From: JAXLQL01 sp046331625
GTDB taxonomy: Bacteria > Acidobacteriota > Terriglobia > Bryobacterales > Bryobacteraceae
Assembly (NCBI GenBank): GCA_046331625.1
Contig: JAXLQL010000001.1
Coordinates: forward strand, 662,308-726,307
Direction of reading: 5' to 3'
DNA: 64,000 nt
This document shows positions 49,207-58,694 of this stretch, one piece after another; within the stretch, counting starts at the first letter, position 1, and each line of letters opens with the position of its first letter. A program made the position numbers and the translations under genes. Below the pieces are notes generated by a model. The model ran no database searches, had not been told where the DNA came from, and saw nothing but the letters and a program-made list of their open reading frames with translations.

Positions 49207-51123
49207 ATGGAAGTGAGATTTTCCTACCTGTTATTGGCTCTCACGCCCGCCGTCGTTGTCGCCCAGGACCCGGTGAAATGGACCGCCAAGGCCGATCCCG
49301 CCAAGGTCGCGCCGGGGGGCCATGTGCTCATAACGATGGAGGCCGCCATCGAACCGGGCTGGCACCTCTATTCCGTCACCACGCCGCCGGGACCGATTCC
49401 CACCAAGATCCGATTGATGGAGAACCCGCGTGCCTCGGCGGTGAAGCTGTACCAGCCGAAGCCGAACAAGAAGTTCGATCCCAATTTCCAGGCCGAGTCG
49501 GAGACCTACGACGAGAAGGTGGCGTTCGTGATCGAAGCCGAAGTGGCGGGATCGTCACTGCCGGGGCCGCTCGATCTCGTCGCGCAGGCCCGCTATCAGG
49601 CGTGCAACGAAAAGACCTGCCTGCGGCAGAAGACCAAGACGGCCACAGCGACCGTAGAAGTGGACGCGGCGGCAAAGGCGGCGGCTCCGAAGATTCCCGA
49701 TGGCTACATGGAGGCTCCCCTCGCCGCGGCGCCCGCCTCCACGAGTCTGACGCCGGCTCCGGTGGCAAAGTCCGCTCCGGCGAAAGCTGCGGTTCCGAAG
49801 GCAAACGATGGGTTGCTCAGCTTTCTCGCGCTCGCGTTCAGCCTCGGCTTGGCCGCGATCTTCACGCCGTGCGTGTTCCCGATGATCCCGTTCACGATGT
49901 CGTATTTCCTGAATCGCCAAGGCGGCTCGCGCGGCAATTCGATTCTGCAAGCGGTGACGTTTTGCCTCGGGATCGTGGTGCTGTTCACGGGGATCGGCCT
50001 CGTCACAACAGCCCTGCTGGGACCGTTCGGCGTAATCCAACTCGGGTCAAACCCGTGGGTAAACACGTTTATCGGCGGCCTGTTCGTGCTGTTCGGACTG
50101 AGCATGCTCGGCGCGTTCGAGATCACGCTGCCTTCGAGCCTGCTCACGCGATTGAACACGGCTTCGGAGCGCGGCGGCATCGGCGGATCGCTCCTGATGG
50201 GGCTCACGTTTTCGCTCACTTCATTCGCGTGCGTGGGCCCGTTCATGGGGACGCTGCTCGCTTCCTCGGTGCAAGGCGACCGCACGATGCCCATCCTCGG
50301 TATGGCCACCTTCGCATCTGGCCTAGCGACGCCGTTCTTCTTCCTAGCGATGTTCCCGTCGCTGCTAACGCGGCTGCCCAAGAGCGGCGGGTGGCTGCCG
50401 CGCGTCAAGGTGACGATGGGATTCGTGGTGCTGGCGATCGCGTTCAAGTACTTCAGCAACGTGGATCAAGTCATGCAGTGGAACCTACTCGGCCGCGGGT
50501 TGTTTCTCTCGATCTGGATCGTTCTGTTCGCGCTTCCGGGACTCTATCTACTCGGGCTGATCAAGCTGGAAGGCGTGGATCCGAACGCGCACCTGGGTGT
50601 GACGCGCACGCTGTTCGCGGCGGCATTTTTGATTTTCGCTGTGTCGCTGTGGCCGGGCTTGAGCTGCGGGCGCCTGGGCGAGGTCGATGCGTACGTTCCT
50701 GCGTGCGCGGAAGGCCCTGGCGGAGTTGCGGGCGTTGCCGCGGGTCCGAAATGGCTGAAAGACGATTTCAAAGGCGCCATCGAGCGCGCCAAGGCGGAAG
50801 GCAAGTTCGTGCTGGTCAGTTTCACCGGATACGCCTGCACCAATTGCCACTGGATGAAGGCGAACATGTTCCCGCGGCCCGAAATCGCCGCGGCGCTGGG
50901 CGACTTCATCCTGGTGGAGCTTTACACCGACGGGTCCGATGCGGCCTCGCTCGAGAACCAAAAACTACAGGAGACGCGATTCAAGACCGTGGCGATTCCA
51001 CATTACGTGATCCTCGATGGCAATGAGAATGTGCTGGCGAGTTCGGTAGGCCGCACCACCGATACCAAGGAATTCCTGGGATTCCTGACCACGCCGAAGC
51101 AGACGAAGGCGGCGCGGCTATGA
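49207..51123 (+). CDS. dsbD: Thiol:disulfide interchange protein DsbD
   Basis: This 638-residue protein has the full three-part DsbD layout. After signal MEVRFSYLLLALTPAVVVA comes a periplasmic DsbD-alpha domain with Cys133 and Cys138 in ACNEKTC. Next is an eight-helix membrane core with IFTPCVFPMIPFTMSYF and FACVGPFMGTLL, the two membrane cysteines. Last is a thioredoxin-like C-terminus with YACTNCHWMK (Cys544, Cys547). It passes electrons from cytoplasmic thioredoxin to periplasmic thiol proteins. The TGA overlaps the ATG of the next gene (ATGA), so the M28 peptidase is co-translated. Confidence 0.93.
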   Translation: MEVRFSYLLLALTPAVVVAQDPVKWTAKADPAKVAPGGHVLITMEAAIEPGWHLYSVTTPPGPIPTKIRLMENPRASAVKLYQPKPNKKFDPNFQAESETYDEKVAFVIEAEVAGSSLPGPLDLVAQARYQACNEKTCLRQKTKTATATVEVDAAAKAAAPKIPDGYMEAPLAAAPASTSLTPAPVAKSAPAKAAVPKANDGLLSFLALAFSLGLAAIFTPCVFPMIPFTMSYFLNRQGGSRGNSILQAVTFCLGIVVLFTGIGLVTTALLGPFGVIQLGSNPWVNTFIGGLFVLFGLSMLGAFEITLPSSLLTRLNTASERGGIGGSLLMGLTFSLTSFACVGPFMGTLLASSVQGDRTMPILGMATFASGLATPFFFLAMFPSLLTRLPKSGGWLPRVKVTMGFVVLAIAFKYFSNVDQVMQWNLLGRGLFLSIWIVLFALPGLYLLGLIKLEGVDPNAHLGVTRTLFAAAFLIFAVSLWPGLSCGRLGEVDAYVPACAEGPGGVAGVAAGPKWLKDDFKGAIERAKAEGKFVLVSFTGYACTNCHWMKANMFPRPEIAAALGDFILVELYTDGSDAASLENQKLQETRFKTVAIPHYVILDGNENVLASSVGRTTDTKEFLGFLTTPKQTKAARL

Positions 51124-53183
51124 GAGCGCTGATCGCGTTCGCAGCGTCCGCGGCCGTGCTCTCGGCGCAGGAGCCGATTCGTGGATTTCCGAAATCGCGC
51201 CTCGTGGCGCAGCACGCGCTGGAAGAGAAGGTCCGCTCGTTTCCTGACCCCGTGCGAGCACGCAATGCGATGAAGGTGATGAGCGCCGAACCGCATCACG
51301 CAGGCTCACCGGGCTCGAAGACAGTCGCCGAATGGGCGCTCGCCCAGATGCGCTCTTACGGACTCGACGCGAAGATCGAGGAGTTCGAAGCACTGCTTCC
51401 CTACCCCACCGTGCGGCGAATCGAGATGACCGCGCCCGTGAAGTTCCGCGCTCGGCTGGCCGAGCCGCCGATGAAGGAAGACCCCGACTCCACCGACAAG
51501 AACCAGCTCCCGCTCTACAACTCCTATGCGGCGTCGGGCGACGTGACCGGTCCGCTGCTCTATGTCAACTACGGCATTCCGGACGACTATGAGCGACTGA
51601 AGAAAATGGGGATCGACGCCAAGGGCAAGATCGTGATCGCGCGCTACGGGCAGAGCTGGCGCGGCACCAAAGCGAAGACCGCGCAGGAGCATGGTGCGCT
51701 CGCGTGCATCATCTATTCGGATCCGCGCGATGACGGCTTTTTCCAGGGCGATGTATTCCCGAAGGGTCCATTCCGGCCGGCGGCGAGCGCGCAGCGTGGC
51801 AGCGTGATGGATATGCCGCTCTACGTGGGCGATCCGCTTTCGCCGGGCTTCGCTTCGGAGAAGGGCGGCAAGCGGCTCAAGCGCGAAGAGGCGCAGTCGC
51901 TGATGAAGATTCCGGTACTGCCGATTTCGCACTCTGACGCGCAGCCGTTGCTCGCGCAATTGGGTGGTCCGGTGGCGCCGAACGAGTGGCGAGGAGCGTT
52001 GCCGATCACGTATCACGTCGGTCCGGGCGAAGCGGTGGTGCACATGACCACTGACTATGACTGGACGACGAAGCCGCTCTACAACGTGATCGCGACCATT
52101 CCGGGCAAGGAGCTTCCCGACGAGTGGGTGCTCTACGGCAACCATCACGACGCGTGGGTGAACGGCGCGGCCGATCCGGTGAGTGGCGCGATCGCGCTGC
52201 TCGAAACGGCGCGCTCGCTGGCTGAGTTGCGCAAAACGGGCTGGCAGCCGAAGCGGACCATCGTCCTCGCGCTGTGGGATGGCGAGGAGTTCGGGCTCGT
52301 CGGTTCCACCGAGTGGGTAGAGAAGCATCGCGACGAGTTGCAGCAGAAGGCCGTGGCGTATCTGAACTCCGACATGAACGCCGGCGGTACCTTCAGCGCC
52401 GGCGGATCATTCGTGCTCGAGCGATTCCTGGGCGAGGTGGCGCGCGATGTGAAGGATCCGAAGTCTGGCTCCTCGATCACGCCGGGGAAGAACGAAGCGC
52501 TGCTGAGCGAGCCGGGAGCGGGCTCGGACTATGTCGCCTTCGTGCATCATGCGGGGATTCCGATTCTGAATCTCGCGTTCAATGGCGCGGGCAGCAGCGG
52601 AACGTATCACTCGATCCACGACTCTTTCGCCTGGTTCACTACGCAAATGGACAAGGACTTCATCTACTCGCGGGCACTGTCTCAGGTGATGGCGACCTCG
52701 CTGCTGCGCCTTTCCGAAGCGCCCGTGCATCCGCTGGAATTCGGGGCGGTGGAACGGCATGCTCGCGCGGCGGTGGCTGAGATGAGCAAGCGCGGCAAGG
52801 CGCTCGACCTCAAGCGCGCCGAGGCAGCGCTCGATCGGCTGAAGGCGGCGGCGGAGCGATTCGAGACGGCGTACGCGACGGGCAGCGAGGCAGCGGATCG
52901 CGCGGCAGCTCCGGCATTGGTGGCGTTGAATCGTGTGCTCTCGGGGTCCGAACGGTCACTCACGCGCGCCGAGGGGTTGCCGGGGCGCCCGTGGTACAAG
53001 CACCAGTTGTACGCACCGGGGCTCTACACGGGCTACAGCGCGCGGATGATTCCCGCCGTGCGCGAACCGTTCGACTTGGGTAAAGTAGACGAAGCACAAG
53101 CGGGTGTAGGGGAGTTGGAAGCAGCGCTCGACCGGTTGACGGAGCGGGTGTCGCGAGCAGCGGAAATGTTGTCGGGATTGTAG
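51120..53183 (+). CDS. PSMA-like M28 peptidase (glutamate carboxypeptidase II family)
   Basis: This 687-residue protein starts MRALIAFAASAAVLSAQ (signal). A PA domain spans ~residues 140-290 (IVIARYGQSWRGTKAKTAQEHGALACIIYSDPRDDG). The M28 core follows: GNHHDAWVNGAADPVSG with His and bridging Asp, LALWDGEEFGLVGSTEW with catalytic and zinc Glu, LNSDMNAGG with Asp, and TYHSIHDSF with the last His. All five zinc ligands and the catalytic Glu are present. A transferrin-receptor-like dimerisation domain forms the C-terminus. It is likely a periplasmic carboxypeptidase/dipeptidase, translated in coupling with DsbD. Confidence 0.92.
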   Translation: MRALIAFAASAAVLSAQEPIRGFPKSRLVAQHALEEKVRSFPDPVRARNAMKVMSAEPHHAGSPGSKTVAEWALAQMRSYGLDAKIEEFEALLPYPTVRRIEMTAPVKFRARLAEPPMKEDPDSTDKNQLPLYNSYAASGDVTGPLLYVNYGIPDDYERLKKMGIDAKGKIVIARYGQSWRGTKAKTAQEHGALACIIYSDPRDDGFFQGDVFPKGPFRPAASAQRGSVMDMPLYVGDPLSPGFASEKGGKRLKREEAQSLMKIPVLPISHSDAQPLLAQLGGPVAPNEWRGALPITYHVGPGEAVVHMTTDYDWTTKPLYNVIATIPGKELPDEWVLYGNHHDAWVNGAADPVSGAIALLETARSLAELRKTGWQPKRTIVLALWDGEEFGLVGSTEWVEKHRDELQQKAVAYLNSDMNAGGTFSAGGSFVLERFLGEVARDVKDPKSGSSITPGKNEALLSEPGAGSDYVAFVHHAGIPILNLAFNGAGSSGTYHSIHDSFAWFTTQMDKDFIYSRALSQVMATSLLRLSEAPVHPLEFGAVERHARAAVAEMSKRGKALDLKRAEAALDRLKAAAERFETAYATGSEAADRAAAPALVALNRVLSGSERSLTRAEGLPGRPWYKHQLYAPGLYTGYSARMIPAVREPFDLGKVDEAQAGVGELEAALDRLTERVSRAAEMLSGL

Positions 53184-53201
53184 CAGCGAAAGAGGTGCCG
53201 A

Positions 53202-53741
53202 GTGATCGATGGACGCAGTTCCTCGAGGTCAGGTTCGTTGGCGGTTCTGCTGGCGATGGCGGCAGTGCCTGCTTTTTCCGCGGGTCCCAAGACCTTCCAA
53301 GTGGTCATGAAAGCACGCGACGCGACGATCAACAAGGATGTCGCGGCGGCGCTCGGTGCGTTCGTGTTCCCGAAGCACACTGGCACAGTGAAGCTGATGA
53401 CCGCGCTCGCGGGGACGATCGACGGGTTGGATGCCAGCGCCAAGCTCACAATCACGGACCAGTCACTGACATTCGTGCCGAATGGGCTGATGGACGCGAT
53501 GACGATGTCGGGGCTGAAGACGGTCCAGGTGCCGGCGCGGGATGTCCTCGAGATCTTCGAAGTGACATCGAGCGGCTTCAAGGAGTTGGTGCTGGTGACG
53601 CGATCGGGGAATCTCTACTTTCATCTCGATGGCAGCAGTGCACGGCTGTTGCTGACCGACTTTGAGAAGGCGCGAGAGGACTTGACAAGGTCCGTGGTGA
53701 ATGCTTGCCGCGGCGCGCGGGTGCATTATCAGAACGAGTGA
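53202..53741 (+). CDS. Exported protein of unknown function
   Basis: This 179-residue protein starts with GTG preceded by AAAGAGGTG. The N-terminus carries a hydrophobic signal (SLAVLLAMAAVPAFSAG). The mature part is beta-rich (KLTITDQSLTFVPN, VQVPARDVLEIFEV, ELVLVTRSGNLYFHLD), suggesting a PH-like or barrel fold that may bind or sense, but no family is recognised. It follows the PSMA-like gene by 18 bases, so it may belong to that operon. Confidence 0.7.
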   Translation: MIDGRSSSRSGSLAVLLAMAAVPAFSAGPKTFQVVMKARDATINKDVAAALGAFVFPKHTGTVKLMTALAGTIDGLDASAKLTITDQSLTFVPNGLMDAMTMSGLKTVQVPARDVLEIFEVTSSGFKELVLVTRSGNLYFHLDGSSARLLLTDFEKAREDLTRSVVNACRGARVHYQNE

Positions 53742-53774
53742 GGCGCCCGGATCTTCGGTACAGTCTACGGCCGA

Positions 53775-53801
53775 GTGAAGTCAGGCTAGAGCCTGCCCGC
53801 T
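53775..53801. repeat. Paired-hairpin repeat, copy 5 (partial)
   Basis: Only tgaagtc from the first hairpin and aggctagagcct plus gccc of the second remain, just after the exported protein gene and before the RedB-like pseudogene. Confidence 0.5.
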
Positions 53802-53815
53802 GGAGCAGCCAGATG

Positions 53816-54175
53816 GGGGATAATCTCTATCCAGGGACTGGATGGTCGGACAAAAGAGACGGGAGATCATGTGCGGAAGATCGTCGCTTTGTCAGGCGCC
53901 GGGCTAGTGTGGGCGGGTGCGGCGAGTATCGGGGCGCGGAAACTGCCTCTTGATAAGATCATGCTCGGGCAACTCGCCGAGCCGAGGCCGCGTTGGCCGG
54001 CTGGAACCGCTCCATCGCTCCAACCACCTCCCACCAGAGCAACGCGCAAAGAGCAGGCACGCGCGGACCTGCGAGCGCCAGCGCGGGTGGTGACGCCGTG
54101 TGGGCGCGGGTGAACGGGTCGGATCGCAACCCCGCCGCGCGATGCTGGCGAGCGAGTTGGGCGGAGCCCGCACCG
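53816..54175 (+). pseudogene. Decayed, internally deleted copy of the RedB-like gene
   Basis: This region aligns along its length with the intact gene at 54321-54983. The frame from GTG 53871 gives RKIVALSGAGLVWAGAASIG and KIMLGQLAEPRPRWPAG, against RKIVVWAFAGLVWAGAVGIG and ELTPGQLAEPSPRWPAD in the intact protein. After that the copy skips the thioredoxin-like middle, including the CPC site, and resumes at tgaacgggtc and caaccccg, equivalents of which lie near the intact gene's end. The reading frame is lost. It represents an old tandem duplication. Confidence 0.78.
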
Positions 54176-54190
54176 CGGAGCCCATGCCAG

Positions 54191-54230
54191 AAGCGGGATT
54201 GAGGTCCTGCGCTGGCTGAGTCCGGTAGGC
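54191..54230. repeat. Paired-hairpin repeat, copy 6 (diverged)
   Basis: aagcgggattgaggtcctgc followed by gctggctgagtccggtaggc keeps the two-unit order of the family with many changes. It lies between the RedB-like pseudogene and the intact gene. Confidence 0.45.
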
Positions 54231-54320
54231 CTAGGCTGGGGCTGAGGCGACGGCCTGGAATCCTCTGGCGGGCTTCGAGTCCCCCCCGCCCATGCGGCGG
54301 GTGCGGGACAATTTCTATCC

Positions 54321-54983
54321 ATGAGCCCAGCATGGTCCGATAAGGACATCGGGAATACCGTGCGGAAAATCGTGGTTTGGGCCTTCGCTGGCTTGGTGTG
54401 GGCGGGTGCCGTGGGCATTGGAGCACAGAAACTGCTCCTGTATGAGCTGACGCCGGGCCAACTCGCCGAGCCGAGTCCGCGCTGGCCGGCGGACAGCGCC
54501 TTGCCCCGCGAACCCGGGCGGTTCACGTTGGTGGTGTTCGCGCACCCGGACTGTCCTTGCACCAAGGCCACACTCGTGGAGCTCGGCAAGCTGGCGGCGC
54601 GGCTCGAGGGTCGCATGAGCGCGCTGGTGGAGTTCGCCAAACCGGAAGCGATGGCAGACGAGGTACGCCACTCGTCCCGTTGGCACGAGGCCGGCGCGGT
54701 TCCTGGGGTGGTCATCGGGTTCGACACCGGCGATGTGGAGGTGAGGCGATTCGGCGTAGCCACATCGGGCCAAGCCCTGCTCTATGACGGCCATGGAAAC
54801 CTGGTCTTTTCCGGCGGCATTACCTCGGCGCGCGGACACGAAGGCCCCAACGCCGGGTCAGACGCCGTGGTGGCGCTGGTGAACGGGTCACGCGAGCGAT
54901 TCCACAACCCCGTCTTCGGATGTTCACTCCGGAATCCGGGCGCGGCCGAACTGGGGGGAAATTCGGGGTGGAAAAGGCCGTGA
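54321..54983 (+). CDS. RedB-like thioredoxin-fold membrane protein
   Basis: This 220-residue protein has one N-terminal membrane helix (IVVWAFAGLVWAGAVGIGAQ). A thioredoxin-like domain follows with FAHPDCPCTKATLVEL, whose Cys-Pro-Cys replaces the usual CxxC, and later LLYDGHGNLVFSGGITSARGHEGPN. This combination matches proteins annotated RedB in environmental bacteria. It may be a periplasmic thiol protein or sensor. Its stop overlaps the start region of the hybrid histidine kinase, so the two are coupled, which suggests the RedB protein presents a redox signal to the kinase. DsbD in the preceding gene group could reduce it. Confidence 0.78.
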   Translation: MSPAWSDKDIGNTVRKIVVWAFAGLVWAGAVGIGAQKLLLYELTPGQLAEPSPRWPADSALPREPGRFTLVVFAHPDCPCTKATLVELGKLAARLEGRMSALVEFAKPEAMADEVRHSSRWHEAGAVPGVVIGFDTGDVEVRRFGVATSGQALLYDGHGNLVFSGGITSARGHEGPNAGSDAVVALVNGSRERFHNPVFGCSLRNPGAAELGGNSGWKRP

Positions 54984-57226
54984 GCGCCAGCGGCTTACCG
55001 TCACCGGAGATCGAAGCGCGGGCGGCGGAGCTGTTCGACGAGCAGTGCCGGACGCTATACCGGCGCACGGGGCGTTTGTTCGCGGTGCTGATGATGTGCC
55101 AGTGGGCGGCAGCCATTGCCGCGGCCTGTTGGATCACTCCGCAAACCTGGGCGGGAGCCTACTCGCGGGTCCACATTCACGTCTGGGCGGCGGTGTTCCT
55201 GGGCGGAGCGATCACGGTCTTCCCAGTGGGTCTGGCGCTTGCGCGCCCGAACGCGGCGGCGACACGATACACCATCGCCTGTGGCCAGATGCTGATGTCG
55301 GCGCTGCTGATTCACCTGACCGGCGGGCGCATCGAAACGCATTTCCACGTCTTCGGCTCGCTCGCCTTTCTGGCCACCTACCGGGATTGGCGGGTATTCG
55401 TGCCCGCCACCGTCGTGATCGCGGCCGACCATTTCCTGCGTGGAACCTATTGGCCGCAGTCGGTGTTCGGAGCCTTCACGGTGAGCCAGTGGCGGTGGGC
55501 GGAACATGCGGCGTGGGTGGCGTTCGAGGACATCTTTCTGGTTTGGGCTTGCCAGAACAGCGTACGTGGGATGAAAAGCATCGCCATGCAGCGCGCCGAG
55601 TTGCATGATGCCCACGCCAAGCTGACGAAGAAGGTGGAAGAACTCGAAGCCAGCCAAGGGGAACTGCACAAGGCCAAGGTGGAGGCCGACTCGGCCAATC
55701 AGGCGAAGAGCATGTTCCTCGCCAACATGAGCCATGAGATCCGGACTCCGATGAACGGCATCCTGGGTTTGACCGATCTGGTGCTCGATGGCGAGTTGTC
55801 GAGCGATCAACGAGAGTGCCTGGGAATGGTCAAGTTCTCGGCCGAGTCACTGTCGACGGTGATCAATGACATTCTCGATTTCTCAAAGATCGAGATGGGG
55901 CGAATTGACTTCGAGGCGATTCCCTTCGACGTGCGCGACGGGGTGGCGAAAACCGTCAGGAACTCGAGCTTTCGGGCCCACCAGAAGGGTCTCGCCGTGG
56001 CGCTCGACATCGAGCCGGGAGTTCCGCCGGTGCTGGTCGGAGATCCGTCGCGCCTGTGGCAGGTTCTCGTGAACCTGTTGGGTAATGCGATCAAGTTCAC
56101 CGACGCCGGACAAATCGCCGTCAGCGTGTCGGTGGCACGCATGGGCGCCGGGACGGCGGAGATTCGCTTCGCGGTTTCCGATACCGGAGTGGGCATCGCG
56201 CCGGACAAACTGGGAACCATCTTCGAGGCCTTCGCACAAGCGGACTCCTCGACGGCCCGCAAGTACGGCGGCACGGGCTTGGGCCTGACCATCTCGAGTC
56301 AACTGGTGAGAATGATGGGCGGGAGCCTGGCCGTGGAAAGCAAGCCCGGGTCGGGAAGTACGTTCCACTTCACGGCGCAATTCAGCCTGCCGCCGGCCGA
56401 GGGGCCGGAACGCGCCAACCTCGGGAACATGCCTGTGCTCCTGGTGGCCGGCGCCAACGATGGCACTGGCGGGATGATCGAAGCGCCGGGAATACCGGTA
56501 AGAACAGCGGAGGACGCGGCGGCGGCCCTCTCCGCGCTGGAAGAAGCGGTGGCCGAAAGCCGGCCGTACCGCTTCGTGCTGGTGGACGCCCAGCGGCCCG
56601 ATGGCCCATCTCTCGCCCGCCAGATGCGAACGCGCGCCGGCCCGGCGAGCCTCACGGTTGCGTTGGTGGGAAAGGACGCACATCCCCGCGAAGGCTGCGA
56701 ACCGGAGGGGATCCCCTATCTCCCGACACCGGTAACGGAAGCTGGCCTGCTCGCCTTGCTCGCACAGTTGGGAACATCGGGAGCCAGCCCGATACTGGCA
56801 GGACCGCGGCAGTCAACCGCGCCGCCTTCGGCAGCATGCCTGCACGTGCTGCTGGCCGAAGACAATCTGGTGAATCAACGGGTGGCGACCCGGCTGCTCG
56901 AGCGCATGGGACACCGGGTGACGCTGGTCAACACGGGCGGGTGCGCCGTAACCGCGTACACCGGACGGCAATCGGAATTCGATCTCATTTTGATGGATGT
57001 CCAGATGCCGGAAATGGACGGATACGAAGCGACCGCCGCGATCCGGGCCTGGGAACGGAACCATACAGGACACATTCCGATCGTGGCGTTGACCGCGCAT
57101 GCGATGAAGCAGGACGAAGAGCGGTGCCTCGCGGCCGGCATGGACGCGTATCTCTCGAAACCCATCAACGCGGACGAACTTGCCTCGCGCGTGGCGGGTG
57201 CGATGGCCGGGCGGGCGAAACGCTAG
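54980..57226 (+). CDS. Hybrid sensor histidine kinase with receiver domains
   Basis: I start at the GTG at 54980, in a GTGA overlap with the RedB-like gene; an in-frame GTG at 54968 and ATG at 54920 also exist. About six membrane helices lie in residues 40-195 (LFAVLMMCQWAAAIAAACW, HVWAAVFLGGAITVFPVGLAL). A coiled coil leads to the HisKA box MSHEIRTPMNGILGL (His252) and the HATPase boxes NLLGNAIKFT, DTGVGI and GGTGLGL. A degenerate receiver-like domain (MPVLLVAGAND to LLALLAQL) is followed by a complete receiver with DLILMDVQMPEMDG (Asp673) and SKPI. No separate output regulator gene is adjacent, so a phosphorelay to an unlinked protein is likely. Confidence 0.92.
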   Translation: MSASGLPSPEIEARAAELFDEQCRTLYRRTGRLFAVLMMCQWAAAIAAACWITPQTWAGAYSRVHIHVWAAVFLGGAITVFPVGLALARPNAAATRYTIACGQMLMSALLIHLTGGRIETHFHVFGSLAFLATYRDWRVFVPATVVIAADHFLRGTYWPQSVFGAFTVSQWRWAEHAAWVAFEDIFLVWACQNSVRGMKSIAMQRAELHDAHAKLTKKVEELEASQGELHKAKVEADSANQAKSMFLANMSHEIRTPMNGILGLTDLVLDGELSSDQRECLGMVKFSAESLSTVINDILDFSKIEMGRIDFEAIPFDVRDGVAKTVRNSSFRAHQKGLAVALDIEPGVPPVLVGDPSRLWQVLVNLLGNAIKFTDAGQIAVSVSVARMGAGTAEIRFAVSDTGVGIAPDKLGTIFEAFAQADSSTARKYGGTGLGLTISSQLVRMMGGSLAVESKPGSGSTFHFTAQFSLPPAEGPERANLGNMPVLLVAGANDGTGGMIEAPGIPVRTAEDAAAALSALEEAVAESRPYRFVLVDAQRPDGPSLARQMRTRAGPASLTVALVGKDAHPREGCEPEGIPYLPTPVTEAGLLALLAQLGTSGASPILAGPRQSTAPPSAACLHVLLAEDNLVNQRVATRLLERMGHRVTLVNTGGCAVTAYTGRQSEFDLILMDVQMPEMDGYEATAAIRAWERNHTGHIPIVALTAHAMKQDEERCLAAGMDAYLSKPINADELASRVAGAMAGRAKR

Positions 57227-57264
57227 AGTCCCGTCAAGACGTGACGCCTGCCCGGCCGCCGAAA

Positions 57265-58521
57265 TCACGACGCCGCGGTGAAATCCCAGCCGAATCCCGG
57301 CTTGTCGGAAGGCCGCGTGTAGATGCCCTCGGGGCCCTTGGTGAGGTTGTTGTCCTCGGTGTAGCGGTCGTACACTTCCTTGGGACCACCCGGCGCGGGC
57401 ATGAACATCTCCGCCCACGGTGAGTTCGGCGCCGCCATGATCCAGTGCACACTGTCGCGCCCACCGCCGCCGTGCGGAATCACCGGAATGTCGTAGGTGG
57501 AGGCCAGTGCGCCGATGCGGCGCAGTTCCGTCATGCCGCCGCACCAGTGGATGTCGGGCTGCCAGATCTCGGCGGCGTTGTGCGCCAGCAACTGGCGGAA
57601 GCCGTAGCGGGTGTACTCGTGCTCGCCGGTGACGATCTTGATGTTCTTGATCTTCTCGCGCAGGCGGCCGAAGCCCTCGTAGTCATAGGGCTGCAGCACT
57701 TCTTCCATCCAGTAGACGTCATAGGGCCCGAGCAGTTCGGCCATTTCGAGGGTGTAACGCTCGGTCCAGGCCATCCAGCAGTCGAGCATGATGTCGCCCT
57801 GCTTGCCGAGTAGCTCCCGCGTACGCTTGACGAGTTCGACGTTTTGACGCTGCCCTTCCTTTCCGTCGGCGGGACCGAACGGGATCGCGAGCTTGAGCCG
57901 CTTGTATCCGTACTCGATGTGCTGTTCGATGTCGTTGCCGGTGCAATAAGAAGGTATGCGGGCTTTGGTTTCGCCGCCCAGCAGCCGATAGACGGGCATG
58001 TCGAGGGCTTTCCCGACGATGTCCCAGAGGGCGATGTCGACGCCGCTGATGGCGTTGATGGCGGCGCCCTTCTGGCCGTAGTACATGGTGGAGCGCCAGA
58101 GGATATCCCAGATCTTTTCCACGTCGAAGGGATCTTCGCCGATGAGGAGCTTGGGGAAATGGCCGGTGACGATCTGGCCACCGGCGGGTCCGCCTGCGCC
58201 GTATCCTTTGATGCCCTTATCGGTTTCGATTTCAACGGTGAAGCCGCCCATGCCGGGTCCGTCGGCCATGAAGAGCGACCGCATGGGTTTGTACTTGGGG
58301 TAAATGGACATCGGGTTGGCGACTTCCACCCCTCCGGTAGACCACGATCCCGCGGCGGGGGTGTAGGAAGGGACGGGGCGCAGGGCCTTGGTCTTCACCA
58401 GACGCACACCGGTGATCTTCAACTTGCTCTTCTGCTGGGAGAAAAGCGGAGGAGGAACGGACGATGCGAGCGAGGCCAGGGCAGCCGAGCCGGAGAGGCG
58501 GAGCATTTGGCGACGGTTCAT
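57265..58521 (-). CDS. Enolase-superfamily sugar acid dehydratase, L-rhamnonate dehydratase-like
   Basis: The ATG at 58521 follows GAGGTG at a seven-base spacing. The 418-residue protein starts MNRRQMLRLSGSAALASLASS, a Tat-like signal, which is unusual for a normally cytoplasmic family and suggests export. The capping domain is followed by a barrel with metal ligands: Asp in MLDCWMAW (~246), Glu in WMEEVLQP and Glu in VTGEHEYTRYGFRQLL (~296), and a base-region His in VIPHGGGG. The GEHE-Y/T-R-GF and QPDIHWCGGMTE segments are those of rhamnonate dehydratase-type members of the mandelate racemase group. It likely dehydrates an acid sugar to a 2-keto-3-deoxy acid. Confidence 0.82.
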   Translation of the reverse strand: MNRRQMLRLSGSAALASLASSVPPPLFSQQKSKLKITGVRLVKTKALRPVPSYTPAAGSWSTGGVEVANPMSIYPKYKPMRSLFMADGPGMGGFTVEIETDKGIKGYGAGGPAGGQIVTGHFPKLLIGEDPFDVEKIWDILWRSTMYYGQKGAAINAISGVDIALWDIVGKALDMPVYRLLGGETKARIPSYCTGNDIEQHIEYGYKRLKLAIPFGPADGKEGQRQNVELVKRTRELLGKQGDIMLDCWMAWTERYTLEMAELLGPYDVYWMEEVLQPYDYEGFGRLREKIKNIKIVTGEHEYTRYGFRQLLAHNAAEIWQPDIHWCGGMTELRRIGALASTYDIPVIPHGGGGRDSVHWIMAAPNSPWAEMFMPAPGGPKEVYDRYTEDNNLTKGPEGIYTRPSDKPGFGWDFTAAS

Positions 58522-58694
58522 TATGGACACCTCGAATATAGAGTACTGCGTACTGAGGCGGAGGATGCACTAAAGCCATCCGCCCCAGAGGCCGATTATT
58601 GTCGTGGGTACGCCCATTGTCAAGTTGGCGGCCGCGGCCGGGCTCGAGGTATGGACCCGGAGGAGGCTGCCAGATACGGCAGAAAGGGAAACAC

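Noticed and set aside
49278..51026. 582-codon plus-strand open frame inside the DsbD gene
   Set aside because: It is a shadow frame: low complexity, Arg/Gly-rich, no recognisable domain, while the overlapping DsbD frame has all expected motifs.
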